The translations under genes were made by a program, and so were the position numbers. Shown one piece after another: positions 21,357-28,786 of a stretch of 37,628 nt of DNA. How positions within the stretch are numbered: the first letter of the stretch is position 1; each line of letters opens with the position of its first letter. The notes under the pieces are model-generated. The model saw nothing but the letters and a program-made list of their open reading frames with translations. It made no database searches and was not told where the DNA came from. The stretch is from Actinomadura kijaniata NBRC 14229 (GTDB lineage: Bacteria > Actinomycetota > Actinomycetes > Streptosporangiales > Streptosporangiaceae), in assembly GCF_001552175.1 (NCBI RefSeq), contig NZ_BCQR01000123.1, forward strand, positions 1-37,628. Reading direction: 5' to 3'.

Positions 21357-24089
21357 GTGGTCACGTCCCCCGCCCGCCGCACCTCCGCCACCGTCCTCGT
21401 CACCGTTCTGGTCACCGTTCTGGTCGCCGCCCTGGCGGTTCCCGTGCGGCCCGCTCCCGCTCGTGCCGCCGACCACCGCGCCCCCGATCCCACCTCGGCC
21501 CGCGCCCACTGGATCGACCGCGCCACGCTGGCCTGGCGGACGGCCCCCGCCCCGGGTCACCGGTTCGAACTCGTCCACTCACCGGCGGGTGACCTCCGGG
21601 TCGAACGCGGCGAACTGGTCGGCGACCGGCACGCCCTTCCGCTCACCCCGGTCCTCGGCGGCCTCACCGCCGCGCAGCGGGCCCGCCGCCCGCACCTGGC
21701 CGCGCACGCCGCGTTCCGGCTCACCCCCGGCGACGCGGCCCGCGCCGCCTCCGTCCTGCGCGGCCAGGTCGTCGCCGTCGAACGCGCGGCGGACGGCACG
21801 CTGCTGGACGCGACCGGCGTCCAGATCCCCGGCGTCCTCGACGACGTGTACGGCGCGGCCGCCCGCGCCGAGCTCGGGCCGGTCTGGCGGCGCGGCACGC
21901 CCACCCTCGCCGTGTGGGCGCCCACCGCCCGCGACGTGGCCCTGGACCTGGACGGCCGCCGGATCGCCATGCGGCGCGACGACGCCACCGGCGTCTGGTC
22001 GGTCACCGGCCGCCCCGGCTGGAAGGGCCGCCCCTACACCTACGCGGTCACGGTGTTCGCCCCCGCCGCGGGCCGGATCGTCACCAACGTCGTCACCGAC
22101 CCCTACAGCCTGGGCCTGACCGCCGACTCGCGCCGCAGCCTGCTCCTCGACCTGGCCGACCCGGCCCTGGCCCCGCCCGGCTGGCCCGCGCCGCGCAAGC
22201 CCCGCCCGGCGCGCCGCGCCGCGGTCTACGAGCTGCACGTGCGCGACTTCTCGGCGTCGGACCGGACCGTGCCCGAACGGCTGCGCGGCACCTACGCCGC
22301 GTTCACCCGCCGCGGAACCGCCGGGACGCGGGCGCTGGCGCGGCTGTCCCGCGACGGGTTCACCCACGTCCACCTGCTTCCGGCGTTCGACTTCGCCAGC
22401 GCGCCCGAGCGCCGCGCCGACCAGAGGGCGCCCGCCTGCGACCTGGCCGCGTTCCCCGCCGACTCCGACGCCCAGCAGCGCTGCGTCGCCGCCACCCGGG
22501 ACGCCGACGCGTTCAACTGGGGCTACGACCCGCTGCACTACACCGTCCCCGAAGGCTCCTACGCCACCGACCCCGACGGCCCCGCGCGCGTCCGCGAGTT
22601 CCGGAGCATGGTGGCCGGCCTGAACCGGACCGGGCTGCGGGTGGTGATGGACGTTGTCTACAACCACACCTTCGCCGCCGGGCAGGACCCGCGCTCGGTC
22701 CTGGACCGCGTCGTGCCCGGTTACTACCACCGGCTGGACGACAACGGGGCGGTGACCACCTCCACCTGCTGCGCCAACACCGCGCCCGAGCACACGATGA
22801 TGGACAAGCTCGTCGTCGACTCGGTCCTCACGTGGGCGCGGCGGTACAAGGTGGACGGCTTCCGCTTCGACCTGATGGGCCACCACCCCCGGGCGAACAT
22901 CCTGCGGGTGCGGCGCGCCCTGGACCGGCTCACCGTCGGGCGCGACGGCGTCGACGGCCGGTCGGTCGTGCTGTACGGGGAGGGCTGGGACTTCGGGGAG
23001 GTCGCCGGGAACGCCCGGTTCGTCCAGGCCACCCAGGCCGCCATGGCGGGTACCGGCGTCGCGACGTTCAACGACCGGCTGCGGGACGCGGTGCGCGGCG
23101 GCGGCCCGTTCGACGCCGACCCGCGCGTCCAGGGCTTCGGCTCGGGACTGTGGACCGCTCCGAACGACTCCCCGGCCAACGGCGCCGAGCCCGCGCAACG
23201 CGCGCGCCTGCTGCACCTGGCCGACCAGATCAAGGTCGGGCTCACCGGCAACCTGCGCGATTACCGGTTCACCGCCTCCGGCGGCCGCGCCGTCACCGGC
23301 GCGCAGATCGACTACAACGGCGCGCCCACCGGCTACACGGCCGCACCCGGCGAGGCCGTCACCTACGTGGACGCCCACGACAACGAGACGCTCCACGACG
23401 CGCTCGCCTACAAGCTGCCCCCGAACACCACGATGGCCGACCGGACGCGGATGCAGGCGCTGTCGCTGTCCACCGCCCTGCTGTCGCAGGGCATGCCGCT
23501 GGTGCACGCGGGCTCGGAACGGCTGCGCTCCAAGTCGCTGGACCGTAACTCCTACAACTCCGGCGACTGGTTCAACCGGCTGCACTGGGACTGCCGCCTC
23601 GGCAACGCCTTCGGCGGCGGCCTGCCCCCGGCCGCCGACAACCAGGACAAGTGGCCCCACGCCCGGCCCCTGCTCGCCGACCCCCGCCTCAGGCCCGGCT
23701 GCGCCGACATCGACGCGACGCGCGAAGGCGTCGGCGAGCTGCTGCGCGTCCGCGCCTCCACGCCGCTGTTCAGCCTGGACGACGCCGACCAGGTCCAGCG
23801 GCGGCTGTCGTTCCCGCTCAGCGGCACGCCGGGGGAGACCCCCGGCGTGATCACCATGCGGCTCGACGGGCGCGGCCTCGACCCCCGCTGGCGATCCGTC
23901 ACCGTCGTGTTCAACGCGACCCCACACATCCAACGGCAGACCGTCCCCGCCCTGGCGGGCGCGGCGACGCGGCTGCACCCGATCCAGGCGGCCTCCACCG
24001 ATCCGGTCGTCCGGACGGCGTCGGCCGACACCGCGACCGGCACGCTCCAGGTCCCGGGCCGGACCGTCGCGGTGTTCGTCCAGCGCTGA
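21357..24089 (+). CDS. Secreted pullulanase-type alpha-1,6-glucosidase (GH13)
   Basis: The 910-aa debranching enzyme cleaves alpha-1,6 links in starch or pullulan outside the cell. A signal peptide (ATVLVTVLVTVLVAALAV, cleavage probably after ARA) opens the protein. An N-terminal beta region and CBM48-like segment (TLAVWAPTARDVALDL) follow. The type I pullulanase motif appears as FNWGYDPLHYTVPEGSYATD. Catalytic residues are Asp505 in VDGFRFDLMGHH, Glu542 in LYGEGWDFG and Asp675 in YVDAHDNETLHD; region I is VVMDVVYNHTF. GTG at 21357 has GGGAGG 5 nt upstream. The amylase starts 43 nt after its stop with no promoter evident between them, so the two are one operon. Confidence 0.92.
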   Translation: MVTSPARRTSATVLVTVLVTVLVAALAVPVRPAPARAADHRAPDPTSARAHWIDRATLAWRTAPAPGHRFELVHSPAGDLRVERGELVGDRHALPLTPVLGGLTAAQRARRPHLAAHAAFRLTPGDAARAASVLRGQVVAVERAADGTLLDATGVQIPGVLDDVYGAAARAELGPVWRRGTPTLAVWAPTARDVALDLDGRRIAMRRDDATGVWSVTGRPGWKGRPYTYAVTVFAPAAGRIVTNVVTDPYSLGLTADSRRSLLLDLADPALAPPGWPAPRKPRPARRAAVYELHVRDFSASDRTVPERLRGTYAAFTRRGTAGTRALARLSRDGFTHVHLLPAFDFASAPERRADQRAPACDLAAFPADSDAQQRCVAATRDADAFNWGYDPLHYTVPEGSYATDPDGPARVREFRSMVAGLNRTGLRVVMDVVYNHTFAAGQDPRSVLDRVVPGYYHRLDDNGAVTTSTCCANTAPEHTMMDKLVVDSVLTWARRYKVDGFRFDLMGHHPRANILRVRRALDRLTVGRDGVDGRSVVLYGEGWDFGEVAGNARFVQATQAAMAGTGVATFNDRLRDAVRGGGPFDADPRVQGFGSGLWTAPNDSPANGAEPAQRARLLHLADQIKVGLTGNLRDYRFTASGGRAVTGAQIDYNGAPTGYTAAPGEAVTYVDAHDNETLHDALAYKLPPNTTMADRTRMQALSLSTALLSQGMPLVHAGSERLRSKSLDRNSYNSGDWFNRLHWDCRLGNAFGGGLPPAADNQDKWPHARPLLADPRLRPGCADIDATREGVGELLRVRASTPLFSLDDADQVQRRLSFPLSGTPGETPGVITMRLDGRGLDPRWRSVTVVFNATPHIQRQTVPALAGAATRLHPIQAASTDPVVRTASADTATGTLQVPGRTVAVFVQR

Positions 24090-24132
24090 CCGGGCCGCGC
24101 CGGACCCCCTCCTCCCACCCCAAGGAGAACCC

Positions 24133-26004
24133 ATGCCGATCCCACGTTCCCTGGTGGCCGCGGCGGCGCTGCTGCTGGCGACGCCCGCCGCAGCCGCCCT
24201 CACCCCGCAGCCCCGGGCGCTCGCCGCCCCGCCGGGCGGAAGGACGGTCATCGTCCAGTTGTTCCAGTGGCCGTGGAAGTCCGTCGCCGCCGAATGCGAG
24301 ACCTTCCTCGGCCGCAAGGGCTACGGCGCGGTGCAGGTCTCGCCGCCCCACGAACACGTCGTCCTCCCCGACGCCGGGGACGGCGGTCACCCCTGGTGGC
24401 AGGACTACCAGCCCGTCAGCTACGACCTCGAAAGGCTGAAGACCCGGCGCGGCGACCTCGCCGACTTCAAGGACATGGTGGCCCGCTGCCACGCCAGCGG
24501 CGTGAAGATCTACGCCGACGCGGTCGTCAACCACACGACCGGCGTGTCCGGCGGCCAGGGCTCGGCGGGCACCCGCTTCCCCGACAAGTACACCTACCCG
24601 GGAACGTTCTCCGACGCCGACTTCCACACCTGCCGCCGTCCCATCCGCGACTACCGGAACCGCTGGGAGGTGCAGGACTGCGAGCTGGAGAACCTGGCCG
24701 ACCTGAAGACCGAGAGCCCCTACGTGCGAGCCCGTCTCGGCCGCTACCTCAAGGACCTGGCCTCGCTGGGCGTGGACGGGTTCCGGCTCGACGCGAGCAA
24801 GCACATGCCCGCCGCCGACATCGCCGCGATCCTGCGCGAGATGCGCGCGCACATCGACGCCGACCCGTCCTACACCGGCACCCGCGACCCCTACGTCTAC
24901 CAGGAGGTCCTGTACGGGAGCGGCGAGCCGGTCAGGCCGTCGGAGTACCGCGGCAACGGCGACCTCAAGGAGGTCCAGGCCATGAACTTCATCTCCAGGA
25001 AGTTCTGGAGCGCCGCCGACCCCGCCGACCGGATCCACCAGCTCCACGCGTTCCCCGTGGGCTGGGGCGACGACATGGAGGCGGACGACAAGGCCGTGGT
25101 GATGGTCGACAACCACGACAGCCAGCGCGACGCGCTCCCGGCCGCCGACGGCGGCCAGGACCGCCAGATCCTCACCTACAAGAAGGGCGCCGCGTACCGG
25201 CTCGCCAACGTCTTCCTGCTCGGCTGGGACTACGGCACCCCGCTGGTGATGTCCAGCTTCGGGTTCACCCGGCGCGACACCAGCCCACCCCGCACGGCCG
25301 ACGGCACCACCACGCCCGTCACCTGCGACGGCGCGAACTGGATCTGCGAACACCGCTCCAGCGAGACCGCCGACATGGTCGGCTTCCGCAACGCGGTCGG
25401 CGACACCCCGGTCAACAAGGCCGCCGACGCCCCCGAACAGGACTGGTACAGCGACCGTTCCGAGGGCGGCCCCGGAAACAAGATCGCTTTCAGCCGCGGC
25501 GCGAGGGGCTACGTCGTCATCAACCGCGACGAGACCACCGGCTGGAACCGCACCTACCGGACCCGGCTGCCCGCCGGGCGCTACTGCAACATCATCGGCG
25601 GCGACCACGACCCCGCCGCCCGTAGCTGCAAGGCCACCCACATCGTCACCGTCGCCGCCGACGGCACCTTCACCGCCGACGTCCCCAGGATGAGCGCCCT
25701 CGCCCTCCACGTCGGCGCCGCCGTCGAGGGCCCCGGCGGCGCCCCCGACACCGTGATCAACGTTCACCGGGACGTCGGCTGGGGAAACCGGATCACCCTG
25801 CGCGGCAGCACCGCCCCCTTGAGCTGGTCCACCGGCCACGAGTGCGTCAACCACTCCGCCGCCCTCTGGAGGTGCACGGTGAAGGGCGTCCCCGCCGGTC
25901 GTCCCTTCGAGTACAAGCCGCTCATCAACGACACCCGATGGTCGCTCGGCCCCAACCACACCGCCACCGGAGGCCAGACCGTCGACATCCAGCCCTCCTT
26001 CTGA
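24133..26004 (+). CDS. Secreted animal-type alpha-amylase (GH13) with C-terminal starch-binding-like module
   Basis: The 623-aa endo-amylase begins with a Sec signal (SLVAAAALLLATPAAAA). The catalytic barrel opens VIVQLFQWPWKSVAAEC, then YGAVQVSPPHEH, the pattern of Streptomyces amylases related to animal enzymes (GH13_32-like). Conserved regions: DAVVNH (129-134), GFRLDASKH with nucleophile Asp220, Glu258 in YQEVLYG, and VDNHD with Asp329. After the C domain, residues of about 540-623 (from INVHRDVGWGNRITLRG to TVDIQPSF) form a beta-rich module, probably starch-binding; I cannot name its CBM family. AAGGAG lies 5 nt before the ATG. It is the second gene of the pullulanase operon and lies next to an inhibitor of this enzyme class. 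Confidence 0.92.
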   Translation: MPIPRSLVAAAALLLATPAAAALTPQPRALAAPPGGRTVIVQLFQWPWKSVAAECETFLGRKGYGAVQVSPPHEHVVLPDAGDGGHPWWQDYQPVSYDLERLKTRRGDLADFKDMVARCHASGVKIYADAVVNHTTGVSGGQGSAGTRFPDKYTYPGTFSDADFHTCRRPIRDYRNRWEVQDCELENLADLKTESPYVRARLGRYLKDLASLGVDGFRLDASKHMPAADIAAILREMRAHIDADPSYTGTRDPYVYQEVLYGSGEPVRPSEYRGNGDLKEVQAMNFISRKFWSAADPADRIHQLHAFPVGWGDDMEADDKAVVMVDNHDSQRDALPAADGGQDRQILTYKKGAAYRLANVFLLGWDYGTPLVMSSFGFTRRDTSPPRTADGTTTPVTCDGANWICEHRSSETADMVGFRNAVGDTPVNKAADAPEQDWYSDRSEGGPGNKIAFSRGARGYVVINRDETTGWNRTYRTRLPAGRYCNIIGGDHDPAARSCKATHIVTVAADGTFTADVPRMSALALHVGAAVEGPGGAPDTVINVHRDVGWGNRITLRGSTAPLSWSTGHECVNHSAALWRCTVKGVPAGRPFEYKPLINDTRWSLGPNHTATGGQTVDIQPSF

Positions 26005-26038
26005 CCGGAAACTTCGGCCGGGCTTCATCGGAAATACT

Positions 26039-26087
26039 TTGCAGAAATTTTCTGAAACCTTGCAAGAGAGGGTTGCAAGATCATAAT
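26039..26087 (+). promoter_or_regulatory. Inhibitor-gene promoter with three TTGCA-type operator elements
   Basis: TTGCAA (26060-26065), a 16-nt spacer and CATAAT (26082-26087) form the promoter. TTGCAG (26039-26044), TTGCAAG (26060-26066) and TTGCAAG (26073-26079) are operator-like repeats; the last lies inside the spacer, and TTTCTGAAA lies between the first two. The pattern mirrors that at 21295-21324, so the same regulator probably controls enzyme and inhibitor. Confidence 0.6.
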
Positions 26088-26124
26088 CTGGCGGCTCCGT
26101 CCCGCTCTCGAAAGGAGCGACCGC

Positions 26125-26430
26125 GTGAAGGCGCGCATCGCACGGCTGGCCGCCGGTGCGGGAATCGGCGCGACCCTCGTCCTGGGATCGGTCCTGACCG
26201 GGTCCGCGTCCGTGGCCGCGGAACCCGCCCCCTCCTGCGTGACTTACTCACAAAGCTGGCGCTATACCGACGTCACCAACGGCTGCGGCACCACCCTCCA
26301 GCTCAAGGTCGTCTACAAGGACGGCGCCGAGGGCGTCTGCCACACCGTGCACCCCAGCCCGTACCCCACCACCATCGGCAGCGGCTACATCGGCGAGCAC
26401 GGCTACGTCGACCACATCGCCTGGTGCTGA
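26125..26430 (+). CDS. Tendamistat-family alpha-amylase inhibitor, secreted
   Basis: The 101-aa precursor has a signal peptide (residues 1 to about 32, ending ASVAA) and a mature part of about 69 residues that lines up with tendamistat over its whole length: EPAPSC, QSWRY, NGC, KVVY, GYIG.HG. The inhibitory Trp-Arg-Tyr triplet is intact at 45-47. Four cysteines (38, 54, 72, 101) match the two disulfides, 38-54 and 72-101 by analogy. Such proteins bind animal-type alpha-amylases very tightly in the active site and leave other amylases alone. GTG at 26125 has AAGGAG 7 nt upstream. It has its own promoter and a terminator hairpin after it. The adjacent amylase is of the class these proteins inhibit. 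Confidence 0.93.
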   Translation: MKARIARLAAGAGIGATLVLGSVLTGSASVAAEPAPSCVTYSQSWRYTDVTNGCGTTLQLKVVYKDGAEGVCHTVHPSPYPTTIGSGYIGEHGYVDHIAWC

Positions 26431-26443
26431 CGCCCTTGGCGAA

Positions 26444-26482
26444 CCGTTCGCCCGTCGTGACATCGCTCCGGCGGGCGAACGG
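26444..26482. terminator. Hairpin after the inhibitor gene
   Basis: CCGTTCGCCCG (26444-26454) pairs perfectly with CGGGCGAACGG (26472-26482). GAAC and GTTC extend it past a 2-nt bulge. It starts 14 nt after the inhibitor stop and could also end minus-strand transcripts. Confidence 0.75.
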
Positions 26483-26500
26483 CGGTTCACCGGAGCGCGC

Positions 26501-26689
26501 TCAACTCGCGATCTCGCTGAGCAGGCCGGTGCCCCGCGGCGCCGCGTTCGGGTCGTGTGCGGCTCACGGAACGTCCCAGATCGCGAACGGGCCCCGGCCG
26601 TTGCCCACGCCCTGTGCGCCCGGGGAGTTCCCGGCCACAGGCGCGGCCGGCGCGCGACGCGGGGAGTGATGCGCGACGGGCGTGTCATC
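26501..26689 (-). pseudogene. Possible decayed small gene with an internal stop
   Basis: On the minus strand one frame reads AAPVAGNSPGAQGVGNGRG then PFAIWDVP, a TGA at 26566-26564, then AAHDPNAAPRGTGLLSEIAS and a TGA at 26503-26501. The composition is protein-like on both sides of the internal stop and unlike the arginine-rich shadows elsewhere. No start codon is in frame before it; a stop lies at 26692-26690. The Gly/Asn-rich part recalls small secreted actinobacterial proteins, but I cannot assign a family. Confidence 0.25.
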
Positions 26690-26825
26690 TCAGGCTTCCT
26701 GCAAGCGACGGGTGGCCCGGAAGGAACCGGAGAGGGCGGCGGAGGCGCGCGCGAGGCTCGACGGGCGGTCGCGCGGATGATAGGCACGTCCCGAACGCCG
26801 TTCTAGATGACGACCGGGGGTTCCG

Positions 26826-28016
26826 ATGACCGCACCCGCCCCGACCGGCCCCGCCGCCCCGACCGGCCCGCAGCGCTTCGGCGTCTTCCTCGCCCCCTTC
26901 CATCCCGTCGGCCAGAACCCCACCCTGGCCCTGCACCGCGACCTGGACCTGCTGGTCCACCTGGACGCCCTCGGCTTCGACGAGGCGTGGATCGGCGAGC
27001 ACCACTCGGCCGGATTCGAGATCATCGCCTCGCCGGAGGTGTTCATCGCCGTCGCCGCCGAACGCACCCGCCACCTGCGCCTGGGCACCGGCGTGTCGTC
27101 GCTGCCCTACCACCACCCGCTGATGCTGGCCGACCGCATGGTGCTGCTGGACCACCTCACCCGCGGCCGCGTCATGCTCGGCGTCGGCCCCGGGGCCCTG
27201 CCCTCCGACGCCCACATGATGGGCATCGAGGTCGCCCGCCAGCGCGACATGATGGAGGAGGCCCTGGAGGCCGTCCTCCTGCTGCTGCGCACCGAGGAGC
27301 CGGTCACGATGAAGACCGACTGGTTCGAGCTGCGCGACGCCCGCCTGCAACTACGTCCCCACCAGCGCGAGCTGGAGGTCGCGGTCGCCGCCATGGTCTC
27401 CCCGTCCGGGCCGCGCGCCGCCGGGCGCTTCGGCTGCTCCCTGCTGTCGCTGGGCGCCACCCAGGCCGCCGGGTTCGACGCCCTCGGCTACCACTGGGGC
27501 GTCATGGAGGAACGCGCCGCCAGGTACGGCACCGCCGCCGACCGCGACCGCTGGCGGCTGGTCGGCCCCGTGCACCTGGCCGAGACCCGCGAGCAGGCCG
27601 CCCGCGACGTGGCGTTCGGGCTGGCCGACTGGATCGGCTACTTCCGCAACGTCGCCGCCCTGCCCATCGCCCCCGACACCGACGACCCCGAACGGCTCGT
27701 CGAGGCCGTCAACTCCACCGGCCTCGGCGTCATCGGCACCCCCGACGACGCCGTCGCCCAGATCCGGCGCCTGGCCGACCAGTCCGGCGGGTTCGGCACC
27801 TACCTGCTGATGGCCCACGAGTGGGCCGACACCACCGCCACCCGCCGTTCCTACGAGCTGTTCGCCCGCCACGTCGCCCCCGTCTTCCAGGGGACGGCCC
27901 GCACCCTGGCCGCCAGCCGTGACTGGGCCGCCGCCAACCGGCCCCGGTTCATCGGCGCCGCCACCGACGCCATCATGGCCAAGGTCCAGCAGCAGGCAGA
28001 GGAGTCCGGCCGGTGA
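26826..28016 (+). CDS. LLM class flavin-dependent oxidoreductase
   Basis: The 396-aa protein is a luciferase-like monooxygenase using reduced FMN or F420. The barrel shows FGVFLAPFHPVGQNP, LGFDEAWIGEHHSAGFEI, LRLGTGVSSLPYHHPLMLADRM, and GRVMLGVGPGALPSDAHMMG. It resembles the bacterial-luciferase alpha-like group acting on alkanes, terpenes or ring compounds; the substrate is not predictable. GGGGG lies 5 nt before the ATG. It is followed after 36 nt by a PAP2-like gene with its own -10 box. Confidence 0.88.
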   Translation: MTAPAPTGPAAPTGPQRFGVFLAPFHPVGQNPTLALHRDLDLLVHLDALGFDEAWIGEHHSAGFEIIASPEVFIAVAAERTRHLRLGTGVSSLPYHHPLMLADRMVLLDHLTRGRVMLGVGPGALPSDAHMMGIEVARQRDMMEEALEAVLLLLRTEEPVTMKTDWFELRDARLQLRPHQRELEVAVAAMVSPSGPRAAGRFGCSLLSLGATQAAGFDALGYHWGVMEERAARYGTAADRDRWRLVGPVHLAETREQAARDVAFGLADWIGYFRNVAALPIAPDTDDPERLVEAVNSTGLGVIGTPDDAVAQIRRLADQSGGFGTYLLMAHEWADTTATRRSYELFARHVAPVFQGTARTLAASRDWAAANRPRFIGAATDAIMAKVQQQAEESGR

Positions 28017-28039
28017 ACGGGGGCACCCGCCCCATACGG

Positions 28040-28045
28040 CAGGAT
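28040..28045 (+). promoter_or_regulatory. -10 box of the PAP2-like gene (leaderless type)
   Basis: CAGGAT is followed by 7 nt and the ATG at 28053. TACGGC just upstream is an alternative. Confidence 0.4.
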
Positions 28046-28052
28046 CGAGGGC

Positions 28053-28727
28053 ATGCAGGTGCTCCGATCGGGGGGCGGGCGCCTCCTGTCCCCGCCGTAC
28101 GCGCTGCCGCTGCTGGCGGCCGTCCTCACCGTGGCGACCACGCTCGACGTGCTGGCGGGCGGGCTGCTGCGCCGCTTCGACGGCTGGGTGTTCGCCGACG
28201 GGCTGCCGCCGCGCACCGGGGCCTGGCACCTGTTCTGGCGCACCGTCGTCAACGGCGGCCAGTACTGGCTGGTCGGCGGCCTCACCGCGCTGGCGGCGCT
28301 GTGGGCGTCCCGGCGCGCCCGCGACCCGTGGCTGCTGGCGGGCGCGGCGGTGTGGCTGGTGGCCAGCGAGCTGCTCATCCGCGCCGCGCAGATCGCCTTC
28401 GGCCGCACCCCGCCGCTCAGCGGCCGCGACGTGCTGTTCGCCGACGGCTACCTGTCCTATCCCTCCGGGCACGCCGCCAACGCCGCCGCCTGCCTGACGA
28501 TGCTGGTCGCCCTCACCGGCGCCTCCCGCCGCCGGGCGGCCGCCGCGCACGTCCTGATCGCCGGCGTCGCCGTCGCCGTGGTCACCCTGGGCTACCACTG
28601 GCCCACCGACGCCCTCGCCGGATGGGGCCTGGGCACCGTGCTGGGCTTCGCGGGCCGCGTCCTGGTGCGGGAACGCGCCCGGCGCCGCCCCGGGCCGGAC
28701 GGGTCACGGGACAGCGCCGGGCCTTGA
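28053..28727 (+). CDS. PAP2-like integral membrane protein with altered active-site motifs
   Basis: The 224-aa protein has about six transmembrane helices and the PAP2 core: SYPSGHAAN (motif 2) and LGYHWPTDALAGW (end of motif 3). Two expected features are missing. Motif 1, usually Lys-x6-Arg-Pro, appears as QIAFGRTPPL. Motif 3 lacks the usual Ser-Arg before the LGxHWPTD part (AVAVVTLGYHWPTD). The histidines of motifs 2 and 3 remain. Lipid phosphatase activity is therefore doubtful or reduced. Its ATG follows a CAGGAT box by 7 nt. Confidence 0.78.
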   Translation: MQVLRSGGGRLLSPPYALPLLAAVLTVATTLDVLAGGLLRRFDGWVFADGLPPRTGAWHLFWRTVVNGGQYWLVGGLTALAALWASRRARDPWLLAGAAVWLVASELLIRAAQIAFGRTPPLSGRDVLFADGYLSYPSGHAANAAACLTMLVALTGASRRRAAAAHVLIAGVAVAVVTLGYHWPTDALAGWGLGTVLGFAGRVLVRERARRRPGPDGSRDSAGP

Positions 28728-28753
28728 CCGTAAGCTGACGCTTACCCAAGCAT
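28724..28753 (+). promoter_or_regulatory. P450 promoter with palindromic operator in the spacer
   Basis: TTGACC (28724-28729) is a good -35 box. GTAAGC-TGAC-GCTTAC (28730-28745), a perfect 6-bp dyad with a 4-nt centre, directly follows it. A weak -10, AAGCAT (28748-28753), completes the promoter. This is the standard position for TetR-type repression; no TetR gene is adjacent. Confidence 0.6.
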
Positions 28754-28786
28754 GGAGCCGACATCGGCGAGAAAGGCGGCACGACG

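Noticed and set aside
21188..21592. 134-codon plus-strand frame before the pullulanase
   Set aside because: It has no ribosome binding site, overlaps the promoter and operator elements and becomes a shadow of the pullulanase.
24090..24132. Separate promoter for the amylase gene
   Set aside because: The 43-nt gap has no recognisable -35/-10 pair or TTGCAA element; only a ribosome binding site is seen, so an operon with the pullulanase is favoured.
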